A DNA stretch of 64,000 nucleotides, from positions 15,398,315 to 15,462,314 of the forward strand of contig NC_085866.1 in assembly GCF_034702125.1 (NCBI RefSeq), written 5' to 3'. Positions 1-33,071 of the stretch are shown here, piece by piece. Origin of the DNA: Engraulis encrasicolus. Lineage: Eukaryota; Chordata; Actinopteri; Clupeiformes; Engraulidae. The stretch's first letter is position 1. Each line of letters begins with the position of its first letter. Under the pieces are notes generated by a model. The model ran no database searches, was not told the DNA's origin, and saw only the letters and a list, made by a program, of their open reading frames with translations. Made by a program: the position numbers and the translations under genes.

Positions 1-92
1 TGTGGCACTGAATTTGAAGTACTAATTAATAGTTTGCACATCACTGTGCGCGCCATGCACGCACGACTAACATCAAGACAGGTGAAAGTCTA

Positions 93-20854
<20,762 letters not shown>

Positions 20855-21221
20855 CTAAGGAGAGAAAAACAATGTGAGGGATGCACGGGTCAACATTCAC
20901 TCAACTCTACTGAATGCAACCTGATATAGAGTATTATTTAAAGTTTTCACCAGTGGTACCGTAATAGTCATTTAAAAGGTTAACTACCATAGTACTACAC
21001 TACTAGGCCTATGACATAACACAGGGCCTTCAGTAATGCACTACGACTTGGTAATTGCCATTCTGGTAACAGCACATTTATAACACATCGTTTTAACAAC
21101 CCTAAGTATTGTCATAGAAATGTTGTGAAGTATTTGGGTTCTTTCAACAGCATATGCCCATCTGTCAGTGGGCCCATCTGTACTAAGAGGCTACACATAG
21201 GCTATTTACTTTATTTATTTA

Positions 21222-21358
21222 TTGAATGAATGAATGAATGAATGAATGAATGAATGACGAAAGGAAGGAAGGAAGGAAGGAAGGAAGGAAGGAAGGAAGG
21301 AAGGAAGGAAGGAAGGAAGGAAGGAAGGAAGGAAGGAAGGAAGGAAGGAAGGAAGGAA
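21222..21358. repeat. (GAAT)n-(GGAA)n microsatellite
   Basis: GAAT units followed by about 98 bp of GGAA units. GGAA arrays can act as ETS-factor landing sites, but that is only a possibility here. Confidence 0.95.
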
Positions 21359-23427
21359 TGATTTATTTCTCTTCACACTAAACACCGTCATTTAGACTTT
21401 CAGTTACGTGTCATGAAAAGGTAGTATGGAGAGAAGGGTCCCCAGGTGAAGCTAAATATAAGCTTACAAGCTGGGGCCTGCATGTATACATTAGGTAAAA
21501 ATAGGTAGGCTATTGTAGCAGAGATAAATAAAAAAAGATAGTCAGGTATACTGTAGGTATACAGGTATATTGTATAGTTGAAGATTTTTTTTAGGTGGGC
21601 ATACTGCATATACTTGTGCAACTCTAAATAATGGATCAATCAATTTTAGGTGGGTATAATGAAATCCCTGAAATTTCGAGGTGGGCATACTGCGTACTGT
21701 ACCTGCGTTCTACGTGGACTACACCACTGACAGTATGTATTTAACTAAGCATCTCTTCCTCTATTACGGGAAATATGAGAGGTGAGTCATTCACTCATCT
21801 CTCCCACACAGTTCATAGTAATTACTCGACAACGCGGGAAAAAGAAAGTAAAATTAAACTTCTCTGGAGATTCCCTGCTCGTTTCCAAATATATTGCCTC
21901 CAGACCCAAGAGAAGGAAGTATATTATAATGATGGTGTGACTAACAGTCTTCACAGCAGGGCCAAGCCTGGGTCTCTTTATATGGGTCAGGAGGCCAAAA
22001 GAGATGCTCAGAGGCCTCAAGTCAACAATTCAACATATCATCTTATTGTCACAATACAGTTACAATTACACTGACAATGAGAAACAAAATAAAGACACAT
22101 TTGTGTCATAGTCTCGAATGAGTCGATTGGGGATATTGGTGATGAACAGATGGCAATTTCCTGAGCTCCAGTAAACAGTGAGTCACTGTCTTGAGTATGA
22201 GGGCTTAAAAACACCTGTAATTCACCTGGAGAGTTTCACCTGAAGCTGATACTGCCCAAACAGGCCAAGACAGAGGCCTCCCGCCTGCCACAACACTGAT
22301 AAGCATAGAGGATGTGGCGCAACGCACATATTTGAGAAGGTGAGCAAGGTGGGTATTAGATGCCTTAGATCAGTGGTGATTACAAGACTCTAACAAACTG
22401 CCCTTACATTACAAATTGTAATACACCAATATTAAATAGACTTATTTTCAAATGTTATTAAAGTTCTCAATTCATTTTTCAAATTATTGCAATGGGTTAT
22501 TTCCAAAGTGATAAATAAGCAATAGAAAATTAAGATTGGCAAGACTGAGTTCACAGTATGTCACATAGACTTTGCGGGATTTTTAACACAGACTTCTATG
22601 GGGGCTGTAGAATGTTTGAGTATAATAAGATCTGGGGGGAAATCCTTACTCCTCGAAGGGTTAAGCACTTGAGACATGTCAGAAAGAAACACTATCTCAC
22701 AGATCAAATCAGACAGGAAGCAGTTCTAGCTAATGCAGGCCTGTTACAGCAGATAAGATGCCTTCCATGATGTGACGCAACTCTCTTATTTACTTCAGAG
22801 GTAGCTGAGGGTGTTGCGAAATCTTATACAGTAGGCTTATGTTTGAAATTTAGAGTGTGTACATCCACAAACACAGTAATCCAAGCGCCAGACAATTGTA
22901 GTTGGCCTAGATAGTGTCAGATATATAGTGGTTTGTACACTGGGTATAAGATTTAAAAAAAATACTCAATTGTTTATTAAATGGCAGTCTGAGGGAGATC
23001 CCACTAGTGGATCAAAATACTGACATTTGTTCTATATTGTACACTCTCTGACACTACATCCTATATAAATACACAAAGACTTAAATGGGGGTGCCAGCGA
23101 ACCATTGGGAAGAGCACAACAGTAGATGGAAGAATACAACAGTAGATGCTGTTCTCAAAGGCTGTGGTTGTCAAACATTAATGATAAAACCGTATGAACA
23201 CCAGTCCTCCCCCAGTCCATCACCACTACATCCTACTACACCACCACATCCTACATCACCATAAGACACTATAGTGCCTCCACGTGCTTCCACTCAACTC
23301 CAAGGTTCTCACCAAGTGAAACAAACAGGCTGATGCATCCTATAGGATGTTTACATAAGATGTGTATTTTATAGATTTATAGATGTGATATACTGCACGT
23401 AAGTCCTTGGCAGTAATTATAAGTGTT

Positions 23428-23615
23428 TTTCTTTTTTTTTTTTAAAGATTTTGTTTTGGTCTTTTACGACTTTATTGACAGGATAGTTTGAGAGGTGGAC
23501 AGAAAGTGAATGGGGAGAGAGATGGGGAGAGGTCTGCAAATGACCCAGGCCGGGAATCGAACCTGAGTCGGCCGAATGGCAGACGAGTGCCCTACCGGTT
23601 GGCTACGGCAGAGCC
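23428..23615 (-). mobile_element. tRNA-derived SINE, family A
   Basis: Reversed copy: T-rich start, body complement gtgaatggggagagagatgg, box B complement gggaatcgaacctg, and head complement ggttggctacggcagagcc. Confidence 0.78.
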
Positions 23616-23668
23616 TTTAAGTGTTTTTCAAATAAAGTACCTCACTACTATTACTACTACTGCTAAGG

Positions 23669-23674
23669 ATGATG

Positions 23675-23706
<32 letters not shown>

Positions 23707-23740
23707 GATGATGACGATGGTGATGATGATGGTGATTGTT
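23669..23740. repeat. (GAT)n microsatellite
   Basis: About 70 bp of GAT triplets with a few substitutions. Confidence 0.95.
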
Positions 23741-24001
23741 AGAGAGGGTGTTTAGGAGCGGATGGGGAAGTATGAGTGTGCCTGACTCACTCCGACACCT
23801 GTAGGCCTTTGTCTAATAACTGGGGTGACCTCATGTCGCTTAATAACCCCCGAGCCCTCAGCCCTAATATCAGCACAGAGTAGACTCTCTCAGGAGGTGA
23901 CATAGGCCTGACTCACTATAGCTGCCTGCAGGTCACACAGACAAACAGACTGATGATCATATTAGACACCCTAGACCTAGACATGGCCTCAGTCTCTGTC
24001 T

Positions 24002-24005
<4 letters not shown>

Positions 24006-24078
<73 letters not shown>
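24006..24078. repeat. (GA)n microsatellite
   Basis: About 72 bp of GA. Confidence 0.97.
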
Positions 24079-24081
<3 letters not shown>

Positions 24082-24178
24082 GTTATTCAGCAGCGTGTCT
24101 ATCTGTATGAGTGATGAGCCAATGAGATCAGTGAGTCAGTGTGTCATGAGTGAGGCGCTGATCTGATGTACTCCGGGA

Positions 24179-24470
24179 CAGGGCCGGATTAACGCACAGG
24201 CTAGATACGGCTGCAGCCTAGGGACCTCCACCTACCAGGGGGTCCCCGGTTGGCCAAAAACACAAAAAATTGCAGAATTGTGACAAGATGCAATATTAAA
24301 AAATTAATCTGTAATGTAGAGTACAGTTTTAAATCCTACCAATTTTCCTCTCCATAGGTGACATAATTATGACAATGTCTGTAATTGCATTGTGAAATTT
24401 GCCTTCCAGGGGGCCACGCAGCAACATGTAGCCTAGGGGAGGGGCCCCGGGCCATCTTAATCCGGCCCTG
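24179..24470. mobile_element. hAT MITE, CAGGGCCGGATTAA ends
   Basis: Perfect 14-bp inverted ends cagggccggattaa and ttaatccggccctg. The 8-bp target duplication ctccggga/ctcaggga has one mismatch (24171-24178 and 24471-24478). 292 bp. Confidence 0.9.
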
Positions 24471-25649
24471 CTCAGGGATGTAGCTGAGGTCACACTACAC
24501 TCAGTGTTGGTCGGACTGTTTACAAACGGAACAAAATAGAACGCTGTTTGCACACTGAATTAAAACTTTAGGCGCTATAGCAACCAGTGCTCAAAAATGC
24601 ATCTTCTTTGTGCAGCAGAAATGTCCTAATCCCGGTCTGCATCCGTTTCATTGTGACATCAGGTTGTGTGGGGTCATACACAGTGTGTGCACACTCTCTA
24701 CACCTCGCGCCGCAGGTTTGCATTGGTCATGACCATTTTGGTGACAATAAAGCTATAACCAGGGCTCGAGTTGTAGGGGGATGAGGGGGGATGCCATCCC
24801 CCCAACAATGAAAAATGTCTAAAATTATCCCTCTCAATGAAAATGGTCAAAAATCATCCCCCTCTAAAACAGGCCTCCCTCACATATTGTGTTAAAAATG
24901 CACTTGTAACAACTACATTTTCTAAATTTTCTCGGAGGAGAAACCCCTGAACTCCCAGTAATCTGAATCAATCTCTGACCATCCTCCCTGCTTCGATTTT
25001 ACAACTCGACCACTGGCTATAACAGAGGCTCTGCACAAAGGGGTTAAGCTGATTCACCATATAGGCATACTGTAGTAGTATTTACAAGTCTGTACTCAGT
25101 CCTGCAGCAGAGTGTCAGACTCTGGTCTGCTCCACTGGAGTACTCTCTAGTACAGGCCAATGCCTCAGCTTACAAAGGCACTATATGACACACAGAGGAG
25201 GACACCATGAACCACCAACGGCCAACCAAAGCCAACCTATACACCTGTACATGCTTTGAGACTGACAAAAAGCCTTAATTTTGTTATATTATCCAATCAA
25301 ATGTACTGCACATAATAGAGATGATGCATTCAAATAATTAATAACAAGGAGTAAGACATTTAGTCAAAAGTCACAAGAGGTGTTGAAAGGTCAATTTTCA
25401 GTCAAACTCAATTTTCACGAACACATGCAGTTATGACACTTTTTAGTGATGTTCTGCCCTGTCATTTTTTTTTACCTGGGACTTTCCCACTTCTGCCACA
25501 GGGAACCATTGGGGTATTCTCATCCTAACAGCTACCTGTAGACTAACTTCTCACCTATTGCTCTCACCTGGCGGCAGGTATGATTAGGCAACATCTGCAG
25601 AGCTGAGTGAGGTACGGTACATCTGTTCCCTACTCTGTGGAACGTGTCA

Positions 25650-25815
25650 GCAGGGAAGCCGACAGGGGGTAACAAAGGGGTCAGTTGTCCCATTCCCAGG
25701 GAGAGGTGGGGCCCAGAATTGGGTCCTCATTACATCGTATCTATTGGATAGGGGGACCTTTGAGATGACTCTGTCCTAGGCCCAGCCAAAGCTGTCAGGG
25801 GCCCTGCATGTCAAT
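25650..25815. mobile_element. MITE, CAGGGxxC family
   Basis: Ends cagggaagccgacagg and agctgtcaggggccctg. Related copies lie at about 16020-16180 (inverted) and 60990-61325. Confidence 0.55.
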
Positions 25816-26254
25816 GCGGTCAGTGGAGCGTGAACAGTGAAGGCAGTAGACAGGGTAAGATGAACAGCCACAGTACTGGGTGCGTGCTGGGGCAGGTACC
25901 ACCAAGATCCCCACAGGCCGGGGTAAACTATGCATGCTACTAACTATTCCACACATGCACGCACATACCTACTCCTCTCCTTTACAGACACAAACAGAGA
26001 GACAGAGAGAGAGAGAGAGAGAGCGAGAGCGAGAGCGAGAGCGAGAGCGAGAGCATAATCTACTGTACAATAGTCAGGTCAGTCATCACCATCATACCAT
26101 TTGTATCTGTGAGAAAAATAAAGTTGCCTGAACTCGATTTAGTTGTACTGACAGTGAAATGAAGCTGTCAATAATGAAACTGAACATTACAATACAAAAT
26201 GTAGGATGTGTGTGTGTTCTAGTTCGTTGTTATTTATAGCTATTAAATGTAAAA

Positions 26255-26425
26255 CGGTCGAGGCCCAGCAATGGCTCAATCGGCTGGCCACTCGACTGCT
26301 ACACCGGCGACCTGGGTTTGATTCCTGCCCGAGGTCATATGCCGACCCTTCCTTTGCCTCTCTCTCCCCACTCACTTCCTGCCAATATCTTGATTGCCTT
26401 GTTTAGAGTTTAAAAAGTTCAATAA
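26255..26425 (+). mobile_element. tRNA-derived SINE, family A
   Basis: Box A-like atggctcaatcggctgg, box B gggtttgattcctg, body cctctctctccccac and tcacttcctgcc. Confidence 0.78.
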
Positions 26426-26806
26426 ACATACGTTGACCTAACAAAACCCTGACAATATACTACACACCACACCTATAGGCCTATCGTCTCGAACATCCAA
26501 TGAAATATAGCCTACAGACATATTAAAGTGTACAAGTTGTATTAAGTCACTTTGTCACACAAAGCACTCAGACAGCAGTTGTAGAGGGAAATTGGAAAAG
26601 CCATGCCCTACCTTTGAGACTTTCACAAATCTTCTCCTTAACTTCTTCCTTCCTCCTCTTCTACTTGGTTTTGAAGCAGTTGGTGTTTTGTGTGTGTTTT
26701 CCTCTGCTCCTGGAGGTGTTGTTAGCACTGCAGTCTACGTCCATGCATGCCCGGTTCTGTCTATATATGAGGGGTGTGTACTCAGAGGCTTGGAGGCGAA
26801 GAGGGG

Positions 26807-26842
26807 TGTGTGTGTGTATGTGTGTGTGTGTGTGCTTAGAGG

Positions 26843-26886
<44 letters not shown>

Positions 26887-26893
26887 CGGGGGG
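26807..26893. repeat. (TG)n followed by a 43-nt G run
   Basis: A short TG tract, then an uninterrupted G run at about 26844-26886, one C, and a further G run. It is a strong G-quadruplex candidate and a likely sequencing problem. Confidence 0.9.
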
Positions 26894-27078
26894 TTCGTCT
26901 TGGAGGGATGCGTGTGTGTGTCAGCTTGGAGGCGGAGGCGGAGGCAGGAGGGTGGAGGGTGGAGGTGTTGTCGGCTTGAAGGCAGAGGGAGGGAGGGAGG
27001 GAATACCTCAGAACAGCAGACTCTCCTCCCCCTGTCAGAATACCACTTTCTCTTTCAGCTGTCCACAACTGCCATCAG

Positions 27079-27203
<125 letters not shown>

Positions 27204-28391
27204 CACAGAAAGACATTCATTGAGACTGCATGCTTGGTAATGTGTCTGTCATTCAGAGACACCATGACTCTGGTGTGTCACTGCATCTACGTGACAATGG
27301 GGTTGTTCCGAGTGAAGTTCTGCGTCCAAAGCACTCTGGCAGCGTTTGCTAGACCTGTACATATTGAAAATGGAGATCTGCGAGGGAACTTAAGTGCTGA
27401 ATGTGACCTTGTGATTTTTAGGATATTGCCAAAGTTGTCACATGTCAGGAGCTGAAGATCTTCTTACAGAGTCCACATCAAAAGCTGCTTCAGTTCCCAG
27501 GATTTCCCCCAGATTGAAAGGCCCCATCCCATCCCCGTCGACGGGCCTAATCACTCTTCGTTGAAAACACTCAATTACATCATCATAACAACTATGCTAT
27601 GACAATGCAGAGACCCTTAAGTAACCGATTAAGACTTGGTCATTACTAGTTTGGTGACGATGAGGTGACAACATAGGCTGTGTGCACTAAGAGGTGCACT
27701 TTGACAACAACTGACTAAACTACGTCCCCAGAACAGATTAAAAAACGTATAAAAATTGTTTATACATATAATGCAGGGCCTATTGTTGTTTTACTAAAAA
27801 ATGGCAAAAGCTGTAACTTTTGCAGTTGTTTTCACATCACATTCCTTTACTTTTGTAACTGTGTTCACATCACTTTTCATATATATTCATATGAAATGGC
27901 ACAGCAGGGCCTTTCCAATGATGATAGTCACATAGGCCTATCTGACACTGGCTTACCCCCCACCACTTTGAGTAGGCTAAATGTTCTGCGGGAAACACAT
28001 TCCACACTAATCCACAGGGTGGCTCAGCTCTGGGAAATTAAATGATAACCTAAACATAAAACAAACAAATCTGACTGTAATAAAATCCCCAGCAAGTGCA
28101 GGAAATGGATACTGGAAGACTATGTGACTCTGTGCTGGCTCCAGTTTAGCTTCTCTGGCAGAATAACACAGGACTTCCTGTTTGAAATTAATTTACTGAG
28201 AGGACTGGGGAAAGGGGTTGGAGTATCCCACGACACCATTTGGGATTAACGTTTGAGCATCTATGCACGTAAGCAGAGTTAGGCATATAGGTTTTAGCCA
28301 TATTTGGTTCATTTATACTGTATAACAGATGACATCAAAGCAACGAGTTAAAATATTGAGAGATGTGGGGGAAATGCCAAAACCAACAGAT

Positions 28392-28396
<5 letters not shown>

Positions 28397-28460
<64 letters not shown>

Positions 28461-28506
28461 AGCAAACAAATAAACAAACAAACAAACAAACAAACAAACA
28501 AACAAA
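28397..28506. repeat. (GAAA)n-(AAAC)n microsatellite
   Basis: About 65 bp GAAA and about 43 bp AAAC units. Confidence 0.95.
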
Positions 28507-28604
28507 GACACAGGCCTATGGTCACAATTTGCAGTCCCAATTACTAGTGTAAATAAATAAATAAATAAGTTTGATAGTTTACCTTGGTTAGTGCATTACT
28601 CCAC

Positions 28605-28618
28605 CCACGAGGTGGCAG
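28605..28618 (+). promoter_or_regulatory. CTCF-like motif upstream of CARD-DD gene
   Basis: CCACGAGGTGGCAG fits the CTCF core. It lies about 370 bp upstream of the CARD-DD start codon, in the spacer between divergent lima1 and the CARD-DD gene. Binding is inferred from the motif only. Confidence 0.4.
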
Positions 28619-28737
28619 TACAGTGCTGGTCTAGGAAGGAGTAACGACGCCCTACCACAGAACTAGAAAAACTTTTCCCTCTGTTTTTGTTGTGGTGTCC
28701 TGCATGTGCAAAAGCTAACAATCTACTGTAAGTACGT

Positions 28738-28882
28738 GGGAAATTTCTTAAGAGAGTTTACCACTGCTTCATATACAATGTAAGCTGCGTCGGGCTTTAT
28801 TTTGCATCTGTAGTTTAGGTTTTTGACAGGACAGAAGACGTGTTTTGTTTTGGATGAGCTAGCGACTGACAAGTGGGCGGGG
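28738..28882 (+). promoter_or_regulatory. Probable CARD-DD gene promoter (kB-like site, GC box)
   Basis: GGGAAATTTC at 28738-28747 resembles an NF-kB site with one off-consensus base. GGGCGGGG at 28875-28882 is an Sp1-type GC box about 105 bp before the ATG. The transcription start is not known. Confidence 0.3.
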
Positions 28883-28986
28883 TGCATGATTATTGTTATG
28901 TAAACAAGGGATGATTTGAATTGTATTTATCACCCACTGAAGATCATAAGCATACTTCGAATTATTGCGACGTTAAGGAAAAAAAG

Positions 28987-29308
28987 ATGGAAGGTGATAA
29001 GCCTACTGTGGGAAGCGATGAGATTTTGAGGAAACTAAAGCCTCGACTGATTGAGATGATGATTGGAGAGCCCGACTTCCTTCTAACACACAGCGACTCT
29101 CTCGGTTTACTGACACGGGAAGAGTACACTAACATAAAGTCTATTCAAAAACCGTCCGAAAAATTGCGAGATATTTTTGATACTGTTATTGGAAAGGGCA
29201 GTTCCGAATCGAACACCCTCCTTCGTCGCATGCAAGAGGAAGAATTCCAGGAAACCTTTCCAAAACTGGAGTTTCTGAAGACGACCCACATCGGCACCAC
29301 TACCACTG
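28987..29308 (+). CDS. CARD-DD gene exon 1 (CARD)
   Basis: ATG at 28987 in AAGATGG context; donor CCACTG|gtatgc. The exon is 322 bp, ends in phase 1 and carries the whole CARD. Confidence 0.8.
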
Positions 29309-29852
29309 GTATGCACATCGCAGAGCGTCACAAAATCTCTTTCATTTTTTTTTGTCGTTTATTATGATCTGCATAGAACATTTTCTTTTTTTCCCTAGAG
29401 AAATGTGGTACCAAAAGACCACAGCCAATGCCAACAGAAGAGCCTCCCCTAAAGCAGACATGCACAAACAGTGAGTCATTTAACTCTGACAACTTTAAAA
29501 GAGAAACAGTGGTGTGTGCAATTTCTTGTTTTCCTTTACCACATTATTTTCTCAAACATGCTCTTCCTTCACAGCTGTAGTGAGCGAAAAACAGCTGATG
29601 CTGGTCGCAGCGAAGATGAGGCGTCATTGGAAGCAGTTCGGCAGAATGGCGCTTATTATCAAAACAACAAAGTTGGAGCAAATCGTTGACGATAACCCCA
29701 ACAACGTGGTAGAGCAGGTGTTTGCCATGCTACGTGTCTGGAAAATGCGTGAGCGTTCAGAAGCCACTCCTAAGCGCCTCCACACTCTGCTGTCTGAAGG
29801 GGACTGGGCACTGGACCCTGAAGACATCGACTTTCTCCTCAATGATTCTTGA
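28987..29852 (+). CDS. CARD plus death-domain adaptor (RAIDD/CRADD-like architecture)
   Basis: Three exons (28987-29308, 29399-29470, 29575-29852) join in phases 1 and 1 to give 223 residues. Residues about 8-95 read as a CARD: ILRKLKPRLIEMM, then LGLLTREEYTNIKSI, KLRDIFDTVIGKG and the closing FQETFPKLEFLK. A short Pro/Lys/Thr linker comes from exon 2. Residues about 136-221 read as a death domain, with KMRRHWKQFGRMAL, KLEQIVDDNPNN, VFAMLRVWKMRE and ATPKRLHTLLSEG. CARD followed by death domain is the plan of RAIDD/CRADD, which bridges PIDD and caspase-2. Orthology is not shown, since the sequence is divergent and the gene sits between lima1 and csad. It may be a fish-specific paralogue or another CARD-DD protein. 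The start ATG has a purine at -3 and the stop is TGA at 29850. It is expected to be cytosolic and to act by homotypic domain contacts. Confidence 0.75.
29399..29470 (+). CDS. CARD-DD gene exon 2 (linker)
   Basis: The acceptor tttttttccctag precedes AGAAATGTGG and the donor is AAACA|gtgagtc. It is 72 bp, phase 1 on both sides, so it could be skipped without a frame change. It encodes EKCGTKRPQPMPTEEPPL and a few further linker residues. Confidence 0.75.
29575..29852 (+). CDS. CARD-DD gene exon 3 (death domain, stop)
   Basis: The acceptor ttccttcacag precedes CTGTAGTGAGC; the first two bases complete a Thr codon. The exon carries the death domain and ends with FLLNDS and TGA at 29850-29852. 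Confidence 0.82.
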
Positions 29853-30208
29853 TCAGATTTGTTATTGGAGAGCAATGAATTCAACAGTTTTCCACATCAT
29901 AGCAGTGCCCATCAGGTTATTATTCAATCTCTATGTGTACCTGCCGGACAGGTAGACATAAAGTTGGGCCATACTAGGCTATATTTTTTAAATGGGGACT
30001 GGAATTTGAAATACACGTTGATAAACTACAAGGGCTCAGAATGCATAATGCATGCAGGTGCATTCAAAAATCCTGTTGTGTGTGTGGGTGCATGTTTTTA
30101 TACTTTAAACTTTTTACGTTTTTTACCTATCCTTTCCTATCTGTGTCACAGATTTGATCATCATGTAAAACGTGTCCAGCTTTTTGGAAATTCAGCATTG
30201 GAATGAAG

Positions 30209-30214
30209 AATAAA
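30209..30214 (+). terminator. Polyadenylation signal, CARD-DD gene
   Basis: AATAAA about 360 bp after the TGA stop. It is the first canonical signal I see downstream, implying a 3' UTR of about 380 nt. Confidence 0.55.
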
Positions 30215-31216
30215 ACAGGAATGGCAAAGTGGAATATGCACACTGATTTGTTGGTAGTAATATACAGTATATAATCACAATATATAATTAAAAAATATAT
30301 TATTATTATTATTATTATTAGTTGACAAAAACTAGAACACAAAGTCTGCTTCACCAATAACCCATAGGCTTTTAGCCTGTAAATTCATCTATAATGCTAG
30401 TAGGCAGTGGCTGATTTGCCGTGCAATCTTGGCCAGTGTTGTAGCCTTTGGGTCTGACTCAATATATAACCTCCCATCCTCTCCTTTTCTTTGTGGCCTG
30501 GCCTAATGATGCGAGGCAAGTCATCATTGATGCTATACAATATCTCACGAAAGCACAAGTCAAAGATCATTTTCTCATTCGCATTTGAATGGGGAAAAGT
30601 CCCCCAAAAGTCATTGTGCCTATGCTGATAGCGGGGACACTGTATTGTTTTATCCAGAGAGGCAGGGCATCAGACAAGCACCGAGGCAAGGCCACAAGCA
30701 CAAGGAGAGGATGGGGGATGAGATATTGAGTTAGACCCATAATGTCTATTGTGATGTGGACTCTGCTCTCTCCACCAGTATCGCGTTTCACCCTGATGCC
30801 GTTTCATCTTGCCGGTTCACCTCCGTTCACACATCTTCACCCTTGTACTGTTAGCCTGAGCCAGTTCAGAGTACTCTAAGGGGGGAGACGAAACAACACT
30901 TGGATGCCTCCATTGAGACGTTATTTCCTTCAAGGAAAGCAACAGAATGCATAGTTTAGAACAGTTTATATTTTGAAGGGATCATCTGTCCTTTAATTAA
31001 AAAAAAATGTAAATTCCGAAAGATTACAATATTATTATTCTTTGAACGAGCATTAGTCCTAAAATAACTTTCTGGCACTTTATTTTCAACGCCACTTTTC
31101 AAGGAGATCCAACACAACAGCCAGACAATGTTCAGTCCATTCCGAGTCCAAGCCAATCGCCTCGGGGCAGTACTGAAGCCATGCAGACTGTTACAGTGTA
31201 GGCTATACTGTGAGTA

Positions 31217-31222
<6 letters not shown>

Positions 31223-31293
<71 letters not shown>
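31223..31293. repeat. (TC)n microsatellite
   Basis: About 70 bp of TC. Confidence 0.97.
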
Positions 31294-31294
<1 letters not shown>

Positions 31295-32762
31295 GCCACT
31301 GCTTACTTATGTTGGCTGAATAAAGCATATAAATTGGAGTGTGAGTAGCCTTCTCAGCAACAGTCAGCAACGTCTAGGGGTTGTCTGTCAGCATCTGAAC
31401 TTTCTATGCAGAGTGCAAACCGTCCTATACTGATTTACTCAATGTGGTGAGACCTCACCCGCCCTCTCTGAGACGAAAGGAAAACAAAAGGAGAGGTGGG
31501 CTCCGTCTCTCCTGTCTGCCTGTGCACAACATTGCATTTACACTGCCTAGTTGCAATACCCCCTCTGGCCACCATTGTGCACACTGTAGCTTTAATGTAC
31601 AACTATAGTTACTGTACAGCTATAGGTCCTCTGACTTTTGCTTCCTGGAAGTGACTGCATTCTGATTTATTGAATGACTCAGTGTTGAACATCACAGGGT
31701 GACACTGCCCTTCATTCACAACTCGAGTGTCATAACTTATCCCTTGTAAAATAACTCTGTGTTGTAGTATTGCAGTATCAAAACTGCCATTATATTAAAA
31801 TAAACATATTAGTAGTATTACCGGACTAAGTGCAATATTTTGGATGCAAAACAATGCACAATATAAAAAATATACTGCACTTAACTGCATAATATAGCAT
31901 TTTTTGACACAAAAGTATTGCAGTACTACAGAATAAACTGCCATCCTGTTATATGTTGTATTTTTCCATAAGGAATAGGCCACTTAGGAGGCCTTTGCTA
32001 AATGAGAACTCACACAGAGAGACCCGACATAGTTCTTAGGAGAGCTTGGATGCATGTCAAGTAGGGGTTTTCTATGCTAGTGTTTCTCAACAGGGGCTGC
32101 TACAGAGAGTGGGGAATGCTCAATAGCAATCGGGGAAGGCATTAGTCTGTTTTGTTCAGAGTTGTATGAAGTATAAGTACTTTTTCAAATGTAATTACAA
32201 CACTAGTAGCATGCTATTACAAAGTTGAAACCATGTAATATCATACCACTAGGGTTGTTATTACATCTGTAAGAGTACTTCTACTTTATACAACTCTGAT
32301 TTTGCTTTTAAATAGTGAGGGGGCGTTGAGAGGCTTGAATTAGAGAGCAAGAAATGCAATTTCCATGTAAATAGTGCACATATTCTGAAAACCATAAAGT
32401 AGTGCACATATTCTGAAAACCAACTCACCTGTCACACGACAGTTTTGTCACACACCCAAAGTTTCTTAACCCGAATGATTGCTTGAATTACAAGAACTGT
32501 TTACTGTCCTCTTGGAGATTTATATTTCGATCACGTCCACTGCTCTTACGTATGTCAGGTGGACAACAGGCAATTTTCTTTGACGCTACAACTTGTCAGA
32601 TGAGAATATTTTAATAAAGACTTAAAACAGGTAAAGTCATTAACCTCTTTCAGTTGTCACACTCTCACAGGGATTATATGTTTTGCAATGTCACACATGT
32701 TTTACTTGGTATGCTTTTCAGCCCATATTTGTCCAATTATGTGAGGTACATTAACTGGTAAT

Positions 32763-32766
<4 letters not shown>

Positions 32767-32846
<80 letters not shown>
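32767..32846. repeat. (TC)n microsatellite before csad exon 1
   Basis: About 80 bp of TC, 85 bp upstream of the csad start codon. It merges into the pyrimidine tract of the first coding exon's acceptor. Confidence 0.95.
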
Positions 32847-32849
<3 letters not shown>

Positions 32850-32930
32850 TTTTACACTCCTCCTTCCCCTCCCTCTCCTTCTCTCCCTCTCTATGTAATG
32901 GTCAATCTCCTCCCACATGCAGCACAGACG

Positions 32931-33071
32931 ATGAGCAGCATGAATGGGATGAGTGATCCTGGTGAGGAGAGCTGGGTCTTCAGCCATGCGGAGGGACAGC
33001 ACTTCCTCACAGAGGCCTTTAAAGTCATCTTTGAGGAGGCTGTTCAGAAGGGCACGAATGCGAAAGAGAAG
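32931..33071 (+). CDS. csad: csad coding exon 1 (start codon)
   Basis: A long CT-rich tract ends in cccacatgcag just upstream; ATG at 32931, with a second in-frame ATG at 32940. The donor is GAGAAG|gtaagg, phase 0. It encodes [19 protein letters not shown] and [10 protein letters not shown]. Confidence 0.9.

Larger units (their letters stand above)
29853..32930. other. CARD-DD 3' UTR and spacer before csad
   Basis: No coding exon supported. Contains a (TC)n tract, an imperfect 32-bp duplication near 32368-32425 and a hAT-like end near 32080. Any noncoding csad first exon must lie here but is not recognisable. Confidence 0.5.
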
